Below are positions 32,495 to 46,900 of a stretch of 64,000 bases of DNA, one piece after another (the stretch's first letter is position 1; the number at the start of each line of letters is the position of its first letter). Below the pieces are notes generated by a model. That model worked only from the letters and a program-made list of their open reading frames with translations. It was not told where the DNA came from and did no database searches. The DNA lies in contig NC_080043.1 in assembly GCF_012489685.1 (NCBI RefSeq), forward strand, positions 12,766,223 through 12,830,222, given 5' to 3'. A program made the position numbers and the translations under genes. Source of the DNA: Lotus japonicus. Lineage: Eukaryota > Streptophyta > Magnoliopsida > Fabales > Fabaceae.

Positions 32495-34016
32495 ACCCTA
32501 CACAGATTTTAACCAATGATGCTTCAAAAAGAGCTCTTTTTCTAACTCAAGAGTGAGGTGTAACTGCAACATTAAACCACACAAAAAAACATCATCATGT
32601 TACAACAAGAGAAAATAAATCACCTTAGATGAAATTAAAGGAAGAAGAATGTGAGTGTGATTCCCACATTTTTCATTCAGAAAATAAAACCAACCTAAAC
32701 CCAGCTACAGGTAACTAACTATGTTAGTACCTTTTTGGATGCAAACCAGAAAACACTTATTGGAGCTTATTCAATGTATTTTCAAGTAGATAAGCTCCAA
32801 TAAGTTTGCAGGGAAACCCATCTGAGACTTTTACCAATCAATTTGAAGGCAACACATGTTTTATCCTCTTAGCAAGATTACTTCATGCAGCAAATGAAGA
32901 TAGATACAACTTAGAAGGAAATAAAGTAGTAGTCTAGTAGTAGCAAAGGAGAAATAGCAAAGTGTTGCTAACTGATAGTGACAGACAGTTACATAAAGTG
33001 GGGGGAGAAGTTAGAAGTGAACATAATCTCCGAAGACTGAATAATTGTGGTGCTGAAACAAGTCAAGTAAAAAAGGAATATAGAAGTTGACTCATTAGTC
33101 ATTACATACATGCATGTTCATGTGACCGTGAGTGGTGGATAATTAATACAACTTCGTCTTCCACAAACACAACCACGAGGACTTCTCTTACAATCGACGT
33201 TTGAAACAAACCACAAAATGACAAATAAATCTTCAATGCTAGCGTCACGGCTGACGGATTGTACATATGCCCTTTAGAGGAATGGTAAGAACACTAAGTG
33301 ATAATCAATTTATTTTTACACTTTTTTTATATCTCTATATTTCAAATCACATCACTTATCATATTATTATGAAGAAAACTAATTTACTAAAATTACTAAC
33401 AACTAACATTTGCCTATAAAAAAAACATATCATATTACTCATTTCTATTTTTTCTTATATTTCTATCTATATGTGCTGCATTACAAGTGTAAATAAAACA
33501 TTTTTGCAATTTCATACACTACTTTCAATTTCGAGTGCCATGTAATTTAGTGAACTTTATGTAGATTTCAACCAATAAAATAGAGTATTGGAAAGAGAGT
33601 GACACAGAGTAAAGTGAGTGTTTGACCGCTGTCTTTTTAGAGAGAGAAGTGTGACTTTAGTACCTACCGTTAATATCTGTTATAAAAAAAAATGTGAGTC
33701 AGAAGGCGGAAGTACATGTAATCATTTTTTTGCAGTGGTTAAACAGCCGCTAAAAATGAAATAAAAGTAAAAGCTTGCAAGGGCTTAAAACCACCACAAA
33801 GTTGATATCGCGTACACCTGAAATATTAAAAGTTGAACATAAAGAAAAATAGAAAAATGATTCATATAATATATGTCGTAACGTAATAAAAAGAAATACA
33901 ATGAAAAATGTGGTATATGTGAAGTGTAATTATTGTTTGAGTGTTAAAAATCATGATTATTTCTTTATGTGTGAGAATACACATGCAAGACAAGATAAAA
34001 TACCATAATCCCTACA
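32495..34016. other. upstream region of the ABCC gene
   Basis: This region should hold the ABCC 5' UTR and promoter on the minus strand. A hairpin with arms CTTATTGGAGCTTA and TAAGCTCCAATAAG lies at about 32756-32802, probably a small MITE. No gene is seen. Confidence 0.4.
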
Positions 34017-34330
34017 GCTTTGTTTGGTGGAGGGAGATTGGGATAGTTAGAGATGGAAAAGAGAATTAGGGGTAATGAGGAAGCACCCGCATTTGGTATA
34101 AGGGAGAAAGAGGGTGGACAATCATTCTATCTTTTTTCCCAAATTGCACTTCCTTTTTTCAATGGTTTCATTTTTTTATTTGGGTAAAAGTGAATATTTA
34201 CTACTGTTTTTCTTTTTTATATCTATTAGATTTCTCTCGTACCAAACAACCTCAAATTCTACTCTTTTTGAGTTTTTGTTACCACTTTCTCTATATTCAT
34301 CTTCTCTTTTTCTCCTAAATCAAACAAAGC
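34017..34330. mobile_element. 314-bp MITE-like element
   Basis: The ends GCTTTGTTTGGTGGAGGGAG and ...CTCCTAAATCAAACAAAGC are inverted repeats of the GTTTGG type found in Tourist and some hAT MITEs. The target duplication is unclear. Confidence 0.55.
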
Positions 34331-34905
34331 ACTCATCTGTAAATTCTTGCAGATAATTATCAATTGTTTTTGCTGGGCTTACGAAATCTGTTGCCAATCA
34401 CAACCATTCCTATATGAAGTGATATATTTGTTTTCCGATCTTCAAAGCCAAAAGCCTACAGATTTTCAAGTCATGCTGCCTTAGAACGAGAGAATCGACA
34501 AAAACAAACGGGCCCGGTGAAGTTTCCATAGCATTCATGACCAACATATCATTGAACAAACATTCAAATAGGAGAATAAATCAAATCAAAACAAAGCAAT
34601 AACACAGCAATTTTCCATTTCACCTTTTCATCATTTAACTTACCGCTCATGACCAACATCTAATTCATCTACAAACATTGCAAATGACAACGATAAAGGG
34701 TTTTAATATGCCTGTACATGTAGATAAGTAAAACATCTTAGACACTAGATTAGCAAATATTAGACAAGTTTGTGTCACTACATAAAGGTACCCCTCTAGA
34801 GAGCAAAAAACCAACAATTTGGAATCACCAGCAGTGAGGAATCTCATTTCCAGATCCAGCATAGTAGAAACAGACAGTCCCCCAACTGCCTATAGTTAGG
34901 CTGAT

Positions 34906-37900
34906 TTATTCATCTGTACCATTACCACCCCATCGACCACAGCCTCGGCCATCGCCTTGGCTTCCTCTCCATCCTCTCCCCCTTCCTCTTCCTCCCCCTT
35001 CGCAACCACCATCATTAGAGCCATCACCTCCATGCCTCCCAAACCCATCGCTGTTTCTGCCCCAACGACCACGTCCTCCACCATCACCTTGGCCTCCTCT
35101 CCTTCCTCTTCCTCTCCCTCTGCCTTGTCCACCCTGTTGCTGTCCCAAGCCACCATCATTTGAAGCATCTCCCCAGCTACCACCTGCTTGCTTCCCATTA
35201 AACTTGGTGGTTCCCTCATCATTGCCTTCACCAGAACCGCCCCCACCCCAGCTCTTGCCAGCATTACTCTTCCAGCCAGAAGAATTGCCACTTGCCCAAC
35301 CACCACCGCCAGAGGAGTTACTTCCACCACTGCCCCATTTACCATTGTCGTTGTTCCTGTTTGTATCATCTTGCTCACTTCCACCTCCTTTGTCATCACC
35401 ACCCCCACCCCAACTCTTGCCAGCATTACCTTTCCAACCAGAAGAATTGCCACTTGCCCAACCACCACCCCCAGAGGGGTTACTTCCACCACTACCCCAT
35501 TTACCATTGTCATTGTTGTTCATGTTTGTATTATCTTGCTCACCTCCACCTCCTTTGTCATCACCACCCCCACCCCAACTCTTGCCAGCATTACCTTTAA
35601 AACCAGAAGAATTGCCACTTGCCCAGCCACCACCCCCAGAAGGAGGGTTACTTCCACCACTGCCCCATTTACCATTGTTGTTCCGGTTTGTATTATCTTG
35701 CTCACTTCCACCTCCTTCGTCATCACCACCCCAACTCTTGCCAGCATTACCTTTAAAACCAGAAGAATTGCCACTTGCCCAACCACCACCCCCAGAGGGG
35801 TTACTGCCACCGCTGCCCCATTTACCATTGTCATTGTTGTTCCTGTTTGTATTTTCTTGCTCACTTCCACCTCCTTTGTCATCACCACCCCCACCCCAAC
35901 TCTTGCCAGCATTACCTTTAAAACCAGAAGAATTGCCACTTGCCCAACCACCACCCCCAGAAGGAGGGTTACTTCCACCACTGCCCCATTTACCATTGTT
36001 GTTGTTCCTGTTTGTATTATTTTGCTCACTTCCACCTCCTTTGTCATCACCACCCCCACCCCAACTCTTGCCAGCATTACCTTTCCAACCAGAAGAATTG
36101 CCACTTGCCCAACCACCACCCCCAGAGGGGTTACTTCCACCACTACCCCATTTACCATTGTCATTGTTGTTCATGTTTGTATTATCTTGCTCACCTCCAC
36201 CTCCTTTGTCATCACCACCCCCACCCCAACTTTTGCCAGCATTACCTTTAAAACCAGAAGAATTGCCACTTGCCCAACCACCACCCCCGGAGGGATTACT
36301 GCCACCGCTGACCCATTTACCATTGTCATTGTTGTTCTTGTTCGTATTTTCTTGCTCACTTCCACCTCCTTTGTCATCACCACCCCCACCCCAACTTTTG
36401 CCAGCATTACCTTTAAAACCAGAAGAATTGCCACTTGCCCAACCACCACCCCCAGAGGGGTTACTTCCACCACTACCCCATTTACCATTGTCATTGTTGT
36501 TCATGTTTGTATTATCACCTCCACCTCCTTTGTCATCACTACCCCAACTCTTACCAACATTACCTTTCCAACCAGATGAACTGCCACTTGCCCAACCACC
36601 ACCCTCAGAGGGTTTACTTCCACCACTTCCCCAATTACTATTGTCATTGTTGTTCCTGTTTGTATCCTGCTCAGTTCCCCAACTGTTACCAGCAGCAAAT
36701 GAATCTTCAGTGCCGTTCCTGGAACCAAAGTCCCCCTTTGAGCCACCAAAATTACCGCCATCACCTGTGCAGTCATCACGAGAGCCAGATCTAGGACCGA
36801 ATCCACGTCCACGACCCCCACGGCCCCGTCCAGGGCCTCCACGTCCACGACCACGACCAAATCCAGCTCCATGACCATCCCCATGGTCATTGTAACCTAA
36901 AAATGCATAAATTAACTGAGTCAGACCAAAGTATACAAAGGCGAAAAGGAGTAAAAGCATAACACTGTATTCACCTAGGATATATATATATATGGAAAAT
37001 TATATCCTAATTCATTCCAAAATTGAATGTTTCCCACATTCTCCTAGGAATGTTGCATTACAGTATACTGAAACAAAAACATATAATCCCTGACAAAATT
37101 ATTTTCCAGAGGAACTTGCTGTGGCAACAATGCTTAAGCAAAAGATAAACTGTTTCATATGTATGAAGCAAAACAGAGATAATTGTTTCATGTGTGTGAA
37201 ATATACCATTCTTCTAAAGAGCCATGTCAGAAAGATGACTATTCTAGGAGGGCTGCAAAGTTATCCCACAATCTAACAGTAATTTTCAATCATCGAATCT
37301 TTAAAAGATAATCAATTACCAACACATTACAGAACATTATGTAGACAGCTCACATGGGGCGTGCCTAGTCATTTTATATTATAAATTTTGCCACACAACT
37401 AGATAGGTTATGCAATATATACAAGTGAGCAATACATAAAAGAAAAATTTGATCCATCACAGTCCATACATTACAAAAAAATTTATGTGTTGTGTTAATT
37501 AAGAAAACAATTTGTGTGAAGAAATTTTTGGGAGTCTCACACAAGTTTTAGAAAGTTATGAAAGCCTCAGTTGATGTTTTATAGTGAGATGAGAACAAGA
37601 ATTCAAGATAATTCTAGGTTATCAACAGTTTCACAAGAAAAAATAAAGATGATCGATGCGGGGTGATTGTTAAAATAAGGCCCGAGTAAGAATATGGGAA
37701 TGCAAAATGTGAGATAGAACCTTTACTTTTCAAGTTAATTTTGAAATTCATCCCTTAAACAGATAAATATGATTAATTCCCTCAAATTCTAAAACTTCTT
37801 TAGAGCATATGATTAATCAATTAATTGCCACAAAATATCATGTTAGATTAATAGATAAAATGAAAGGTCCTGCTTTACCTCTTGATTGCTTGTGCTGATC

Positions 37901-40900
37901 ATCATTGTTGCTTTTCCATCCGTCGGCTGTTGCCTGGTTTCTGCCTCGTGCAACATTATCATTGATATGACTTTGAAAATATCCCAAGAGCTGCTCAACA
38001 TTATTAAATATTTGCTTCCTGAATTTGAATCCTTTTGGATGGATAGCAATAAACTCGTGATGTGGATTTGTACTTCTTATGTAAGACAATACAAAAATAC
38101 CAGGATGCTCGTATGAAATGCCAAGCCCATATGGTATTCTGTTTGGATATTCCTCCTTCTCAAGTTTTAACAATCCATCAACCTCAGCTTTTGAGCCCTT
38201 CTTAAATTTTCGGAAGCTAATCATAGCTTTCAGATGAACTACCATTGGATTGACATAGTGTTCGATAACCTATTATCGAAGCAGCAAAAATCATTTAAGG
38301 GTTGAATTTCAAAAGCATTGACAAATAAGCATAAATACTAGATAAAGTAGAGCACAAATTTCTTCTCAATTTAATTAACCAAGGACCAATAAACTACATA
38401 AAATATTCCTGAGCACATTCTGACACTTACATACAGACATGTCAAGATCATTTAAACATGGTAGTATGTTATGTTTGAAGATATTAAGCTTTAGTACTTT
38501 ATGTATGATAATAATATGGATTATGTAATTGTGTGTAAGTGTGCACTTCATGTACACAATGTTATGGATTTAACTACATAGGACCTCGGTTTTAACAATA
38601 TTGCTGATCTTCATACCTTGGTTTATTGCTCTACAGGACATAAAAACTCAGGTTTCCAAGAACAGAAATTTTAAGTGTGATAAGCTGATATACTTGAACC
38701 CAAACAACGAGGCAACATAAAAAACACGCAAAAGAAACACAATTTAATTGAAGCCTTTTGAAATGTATCTGAGCTGACCTTATCTATGTTCTCAAATATT
38801 TCTTCGCCAACTTTTAATGTCTCTCCAAGTCCGAGCAAGCTTTTTATATCATGACTCTTTCCACCTTCCAAAATGTCTTTATGTGCACAAAGTCCACCAT
38901 AAATTTTCAGAGATAAGGTCAAATAACATGGACCCCTTAAACTCGGGTGGAAAATATATTCCCCAATGGCCTTATCTGCAAGGAACTATTTGAAAAAGAA
39001 AAAGATTAAATAAAAATCTCGATATTATGGTTAAGACTTGTTTACTCTGCTTTTTAAAATTTTCGGGTTAACAAAACTTTAAGGCCTGTCCACTATTCAT
39101 TTCCATTCTTTTTTCATTTCCTATTTTTATTTTAATTGTAAAAATGCCACATGTTTGCATTATGTTTCCAGTTTTCAAAGTTCGGTATAGCAAAATAAAA
39201 ACTTTTTACTGTTGTCATGATTTCTTGAAAGACTTCGGAAACAGGAAACACAATGAAAATAAGGGACTTTTTGTGCATCTAAAACCAAAACAGAATAAAA
39301 ATGGAAATCGCACACACCCTAAGCCCCTAAATGAACCAAATAAAGCAATGAATAAATTCACCTCTTTAGCTTGATCTGCAGTTATATTTTGAAAATGGGG
39401 GTGAGAAATCATCCTGGGCATGAATTGTTTATTTACAAGCTCCTTTTTGTCTGTTGCCTCTTGCTGACTCGGTAAAACTATGCTTCTCTGACAATAATAA
39501 GGATCTATGTCAAGGAAACCTTGCTCACCATCATCATTCTTCATTTCACTCAATTTACAAGTCAGATGGACCTGGCATCTGTTCTTATCAATCAGTTTGA
39601 TCTTGCATGTACGCACATCTCCTACATGCAATTCTTTGGTCAAAAATATATCCTCACTTTCATCTGAAAAGTCTTCCTTATAAAGTATTCCTGTTATTCC
39701 AGAGTCAAGTACACAGAATGCTTGCTTTGACTGCACGTGACGAACTGTTGCCTGGACTCTTTTTCCTTCAACTAGCGCAGCCCCAATTTCTCCAGTTATC
39801 ATATAGAACTCCTCATCTTGAGTGGGCTCCATATAAGGCCTCCTAGGATCATTAAATCCATGTAGTAGTTCCCTCTTTATATCAAAAAGAGTCACCCGTC
39901 TGTATTCACCTTTTTCTGTTTCCAGTCTATCTGCATATCCATTTACATCAAAAGACTCTAGCAGTTTTGGATCATTTTGAATATATTCAATTGCATTCAC
40001 TTGGATAGAATTAGCATCTGAACTTTCCAAATTATCATGTCTATAAACAGCTCTGGCTAATTCCTCAGCAAGACTATACGACTCTGGATGAATTCTTGTA
40101 CGATCAAGGGGACTACCAACAGAGTCAACAAAATCCGGGTCATCAAAAGAAATCTGTAAAAAGCCAACAGCATTGAAGAAAATCTTTTTTGTGTTGAGTC
40201 CTAATTTAACAAAGTCCCTTCGACTTCTCACATCTGTACCTCCAAGTAATTCTCTATGCAAAATACCAGCTTTCCTAGGTCCAAGACCAGAAACAAACTG
40301 CAAAGGAGCCAGAAGCCAGTCATGTTTAATTGCCAAATTTATGTCGATACCTACTTGATTTGTAATGTCTGTCATGACCCATTCAATAATCTCCAACTTC
40401 TCATCCTTAGTTAGGAATTTCTCCAGAGGGTCCAACTTCCAAGACAACACCTCTTTTTGAACTCCACAGAGTGTTGCAACCATTGCCAGCGGGTTAAGAA
40501 GGTAACGTCCAAGAGCCACGGCTCTCTTGACAATGCCTACAAAATTTCAAAAACAGGTGCTAAATTGTATTAAAAACAAAAACCTTGAAAATGTAAAGAA
40601 AGACAAGATGAGAGAACAAAAATGGACACAGGACAAAAACCTTAGGATTACCAATTTTTTTTGGAACTTGTCTAATGGAAATTTCTGAATCTTCATAAAG
40701 TCGAGGCAAGCCTTCATCGCCTAATACAACAACTGGTAGTCCTTTCATCTCTTGACTGAGGCTTTCAAGATTGTCCTCGGACATCATGGAAATAATCTGA
40801 TAGAAAATTAAATAGAATGCATTGAATCATAGTGCTAACTACAAACACAAAGGTACAAAACCATGTATTAAATTAAATACGCGACAATAGCAGCCAATAT

Positions 40901-43900
40901 ACGAACATAGCATCAATTGAATCAAAATAGATGGCTGCTAAATTGATAGTAAAAATCCTAATAAAGAAGAAACTAACACTCTGATGAGATTGCAAGATGC
41001 AAGGACAACATAAAAACATATGAACTACAATTCACGACAAATTATAAACTTAAGAGGAAAAATTCAACTTACGGCACAAATCTAGATTTTCATACAAACT
41101 GCATGCATAAATTTGGACTACGAAAAAATGCTTTTTAAAATTAGTGCTACATTGTGAAAATTGATTAATATATTTAAATTTTTCATATTACAAATCAAAT
41201 TGCCTTAAAAAAGTCCGGTATGCAACTAAGCTAAATAATTGGAGGGAGTGTTTTTGTTAGGATCGGTAAGTCCTAACAGCCAAACAATAGAGGAATAAGG
41301 ATAAAAGAGTAGTTTTTGTGGTATTTTTTATAAATTTAAAGTAGAAAACAAATGCTGGAAAGTAAACAAGAAGGAGAACCTACTTAACAAGGGTGAAACC
41401 CTTCGAAGGGAAAATCCCTTTACAACTCAATTACTCAATTCAAAACCATAACCTAATGAAAGACTCCTATTTATAATAAACCAATCCTAATAACAATAAA
41501 CTTAACCCTTAAGAAATAAAGACAGACTTACAAAATAAAAGATACTCTTGATCTAAGAGACAAACCAACCAAAATAAAAGATCAACTCGTAAAATAGAAT
41601 ATAAACTCCTAAAATAAACTAAACCTAGATATTTAGAATCCTAACAATTTTGCTGCAAATAGTGATCATACCCTATTCAAATGAGATTGTCTCCAATAGA
41701 GGATACAAATACAATGGTGCCAAATAAAAAATAATCTCAAAGACCAAGTGTTTCTGCCATGGTGCCACAGGCCCTATTCCACAATGTATCCCCAGTTCCA
41801 TTAATAACCAGTTTTAAGTCTTACCATTCAGCAACCCAGGCTTCTATCCCCATAGAAGGCCAAAGAAAATCTGAATTGGCATATGATATTTAATAAACAC
41901 ATTAAGGCTTTGTTTGGTTTGGAGGAGAGAAAAGTGAAGGAAAGAAAACACAGAAACCGAGGAATGAATTTCGACTAAGGTGCAGTCCAAATTCATTTCT
42001 CGAATTTTGTGTTTTCTTTCCTTCACCTTTCTCTCCTCCCAACCAAACAAAGCCTGAGAAAAGAGAAAATAAATCCTAAACCCCCTTAGAAAATGGACAG
42101 CACTGAAAGTATTTAACTCCAGGAAGCAGGAGATTTTGAAAGAGTTGCCAATTTTGTGGTATTTCTGTTGGAATTTACAATTTTTTAAATATTTTAACTT
42201 CTATAACAATATAAATGGAAATGCTGGAAAATTAGATAAAAAAAATATCAATTTATTACAATTACTCATGTTAAATTTTACAATATTTATATTCTCTTTT
42301 GGTTTAAAATTTGTGTTTTTATCTTAACGTTATACTATTGTGTTTCTGATTGAGATGCCCACACATCAGTTCAGGAGATGATAACATTTTATCACTCTTA
42401 AGAGGGGATGGGTGATAAAATCACACAAACACAAAAAACCTAGGCTCATCAAGTAAGCAAAGTGTACTTGAGGATTTAACTTACCTCATTAATGTCCTCT
42501 CTTAACCTTATACATGATGCATTAGCAGCTCCTAGTACAATAACGCTCGGTTGATGAATCGATAGGAATTTGAGGACACGCTTTTGATCATTTTTCCTCC
42601 GTTGCTGATCATTGATATTCTGAGATCGTAGTGCAAGTGACTCGGCGTGCATCACATCAACAAATTCTCCTCTGGAGTCTAGCATGACAAATGCTGTACC
42701 AGGCTTTCCATTTCCCCAACAACAAGCCATGACTCCCCTCGGTCGTACAGTGGCATTGTCACTCAATGGATATGGTGCCAGAGAGACTCTATTCCACAAC
42801 TGCATCCCATACTTCATTAATAACCAGTTTTTAGCCCTGGCATTTAGCAATGCTCTTGCTTCCTTCTCCATAGAAGGCAAGAGAAAATTTGAAATAGCAT
42901 CCTGCAGTATTAATTTACGCTGCTCATTCCAAAGCCTAGTAGATATTCCTTCATTCTCTTTCAGATAAGCATCATTGCATGCAATTGTCAACTCATTTAC
43001 AGCATGATCAGGCAACTTTATTTCCACTTGAAGAAGCTTATCTTGTTCAGCCTTCTCAATGAAAAACCACTGGGAATCCTCAAACTTCGAGAGAGGTTTG
43101 TCCTGCAGCCACTTAACACCAGAAAATTCATGAAAGGAATCTTTTGTTAAATTTCCTTCCGGTGTAGGGCTAGTTGAAACTAAAGCCTTGTCCATAAATA
43201 TGCTGCGGACATATTTCCTGAATGTTGTCTCACAGCTTAACATCACTACAGCCTGAAAAATAAAATTATTGAGTAAGTTAAGACTATTGATAGACTTTGG
43301 AGTTATGCAAGACCAATTGATGAAATCAACAAAATACCATGTGCCTGGCGCCTTTAAGGACAGCTTCTGAGGTTTGAAATGTTTCACAGTTATATATTGA
43401 AGCTATCTCCTCTGGAGATTCCGCTGGATCCTCTTCCACATCCATTCCCTAGGGTCCAAGAATCTCTTAATCATTAGTCAACCAAAAAAACAAATAGAAT
43501 TATGAAAATATTCAGGCATTTTACAAAAAAGCCAAAATTTACCAATTTCTTAAGTGTAAGTAAAGAACCAAATTTCTCAGGATCGCCGAATTTGCTTGCA
43601 AGTGACCAAAGTCCTGCCTTACAGCAGTTGGAAAAATATGTCTTCAGCAGAGGCCTTTTATAACTACTATCAGAAAACTCATGAGCTGGTGGGAAATATA
43701 AATTAAACTTCATATCAATGTCATCAATCTCTCTCTCTGTTTCAGCCTTTTCGAGCATACTGGTGATGGAGTCACAAATCTGCTTACGGAAACTGGATTC
43801 TTCAACTGCGAAAGACATTTCGCATCCTTCCTCAAAATGTTTATTGTAGTATCTCCGGAGCATGCTCTTCCGCTTCTGAAGAAGCAGCCACTTTTTATCC

Positions 43901-46900
43901 AATTCCTTGATTATCCACAGTATCTACACCAAGAATGGAGCTATTCCATCATTTTCTTATGTATCAATTTCTTTCATTCACTTAATTTTTTAAGTTAACT
44001 ATATAGCTTTCTTCATATGCACCACAAAATCCTTATAACAGAGACAGGTGACCCCTTGTATATTTAATCCATATCATCCAACAATAAAAGCAGAAAAATC
44101 AAAGATACCTTGTGCCATTTAAGCTTAGGTTTTCTCTCAATATCATTCACTACTGCATTATCTGATTCATCCCGATTTGGATCTTCCAGAAGACTAAGGC
44201 ATTGTTCCTTCCGGTACATTGCAATAAATGGAATCTAATAATTGAAAAAGAAACATTAAGAAACGTAACAGGAAATTTGATCAGCATATAACCCAAAAAA
44301 GTAATTAAAATCATATAATCCTTACATCATATTTATTTGTATGATACAATTCCAAGAACCTATCAATATCTTCCCTTTTTACTGTGTCAACTAGTCCGCA
44401 GGATTTGGCCTCACTGGACAATGGATTTATATTGGATGCAAGTTGATGTAGCATCCAAGAACTTTCTTCTTCTATACTCATTCCGTCAATTGCAGCAGAT
44501 ACTACAATGTCCACAATTATCTGTACAAATTTAGAGATAGCTTAAACTTAAATGGCAACATTATGATTGACATTTGAAATATTCATATTCATTCATATTC
44601 ATAATCAACAAAAGCTTTGAAAGTGTGACCTGCATCCTCTCAGGTATGTCTGAGTTATCTACACCCTCTCCATCAATGGTCATATTGCTAGGTACATCAG
44701 ATTCAGTAGACGGAATTTGAACTTCCCCGATATGCTCTTCCAGCAGAACTGCCTTGCGAAAACTATGTTTGGCTTCTTTTGAAAGTGAAGACATATGTTT
44801 CTTTTCTTTAAGTTTACTTTGTCTATAAGTAAAGTTGACAAAAAAGCACATATTAAAGAGGTAATAATTTATCAGTAATGTTATGACATCAGAACAGTGA
44901 GTACTAGAAAAACTACCAGGTTATAATTCACAAACATTCATGTTAATCATGACATACCCGAGAGAATCTCCCTTCCCATAGAAAACAACCTCATCATCCA
45001 CTATAAAATCCGCCATGTCATCTTCTGCATCATCAGACTCATCTTCATCATCAAAAAGTGATCCTGCAAACCAAAGCCTCAATCAATTAATAAACAAGAG
45101 GAAACTAAGAAATAAGATTCCCAGAAGAAAACTGAAAATGGATCAAGCAGAATTGTCCCAAACAACAAGATGATTGTCATATCACACTTGTCCAAAAAGC
45201 TTCACTGATCACCTCCATCATCAGAAGAGTGTTCCGTCAGCTCAGTGCCTTTGCCAGCCTTTTTAAGCCTCTTGAGTTTTCCATCTCTCTAGAAAAACCA
45301 AAAGAAGAAACATACGAGTAACCTAAAAATAAGTCCCTCTGGGGCTTAAAAATACACAGAATGACTAATTATAAAGAAGCATAAGCTAACCAGTTTTTCC
45401 TGATTGATGCTCTTGTTTTCACGAATTAACTCAAGATCATCATCGTCAAGAACAACATTTTTCGATGATCTCCTGAAATCAGTAGCAAAAGCATGAAGTG
45501 TTGAGTAAGCAATGCAGATATGTGAAATTGCATAAGAGCGTAAGAAAATATAATAACCTTCTCTTTCTCTTCTTTTGCGGTTGTTTTGGACTTTTATCTT
45601 CTTCAACATTGTCAACTATAAACCCATCAATCTCAAAGTCATCCAAGCCTTCATCTGCACACCATGTGAGGGAAAAAAGTAAATCACATTTTTTTCATAC
45701 AAAGAGCATCATCCCGAGAAGTGAGAACTATTGTCTGACCCCACTTTATACATGACCAAGTATGAAACAACCTTTAGTCCATAACCAATTCAGCATGTGA
45801 CCATGACCAATGTAGGCATGTTCTGTTTTGGGCCCCCTTTCGAAGAGCTTATTTGAGTTATGGCTGCTATTTCGTGCAGCCGCTAAAGTGCACGAAATAG
45901 CAGCCATAGCAGAGATATTTGGCCGCTATTTGGTGGAATTGATAGAAACTCAAAAACAACCCAAAAAACAGTTCATGTTAGGGCATTTTCGGAAGGTATT
46001 TCAGGGTTTTTGTTACGGAAACATAGTGAAAATGGTCTAGTTTGAGGAGGATGAGCAGGAAGCGATATAGAACTTTCATGTTTTTAAGCAGCATATTAGT
46101 TTATGGAATAAAGACTTAAACCTCTTGGTTACCTTGACTTTTGTTGGTACTAGTTTGTTTTGTTTAGGACACCTATATGACATTTTAATGTTGATTATGA
46201 GTGCCATGAACTTTGAGCATTTTTTATCATTTATATGTATATGTATATAGTTATATTGTATAAACTATACCAGTGTTGTTAATCACCGGTCGCGAAAAAT
46301 AGCGGAAAGCCTAAAATCCACAATTTCAAGTCCTCATAGCGGAAAATAGCAGAACAGCGGTGAGCCCTTAGAGCTGTAGCGCTATAGCACCGCTCTAAAC
46401 GTTATTTGCCAACACTTAACTATACAAAAAAATTCAGCATAGGGTCATACTGCAATAGCATTTTTTTGGTAGGCCACTATCCGAGATAGACAACACTGGT
46501 TAACAGTTAACACAATGGTGCATCATTGTAGAAATGTTTCAAAAAATCTTATTTTCCTTTCTAAGTTTTTCCCTCACACTACACATTGGTACAATTCAGC
46601 TCACTACCAAAATCACAACTCTACTACAAGTTCAAATACTTTCTTCTAATCGGTGTCACGCGACCATAACAATACAGCTTAAAATCCCATTTAGTAAAAC
46701 AAAAAATAGCAACTCCACCACAAGTTTTTACATCTTATTTTGAAAACCCACCAAAAGAAAAAAGATAAAACATCACCAGCAACACACTTCAACATCACCA
46801 AAAACAATAACAAAACATCAAACTGTAAATGGAGAACAACGAAGAGACAATGCATGAAGCTGAGAGCAAGTAAAAGCTTATGGCATTACCGTCTTCCTCG

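Noticed and set aside
35188..36874. Open frames of up to 556 codons on the plus strand, Pro/Leu- and Thr/Ile-rich, opposite the SPT6 tail
   Set aside because: They arise because the antisense repeat unit is a multiple of three and lacks stop codons. Composition is pure repeat, no family is recognisable, and the minus-strand frame continues the SPT6 gene in phase.
39084..39320. Possible MITE in SPT6 intron 14 (CATTTCCATTCTTTTTT versus inverse AAAATGGAAATCG)
   Set aside because: The inverted ends match only loosely and no target duplication could be defined.
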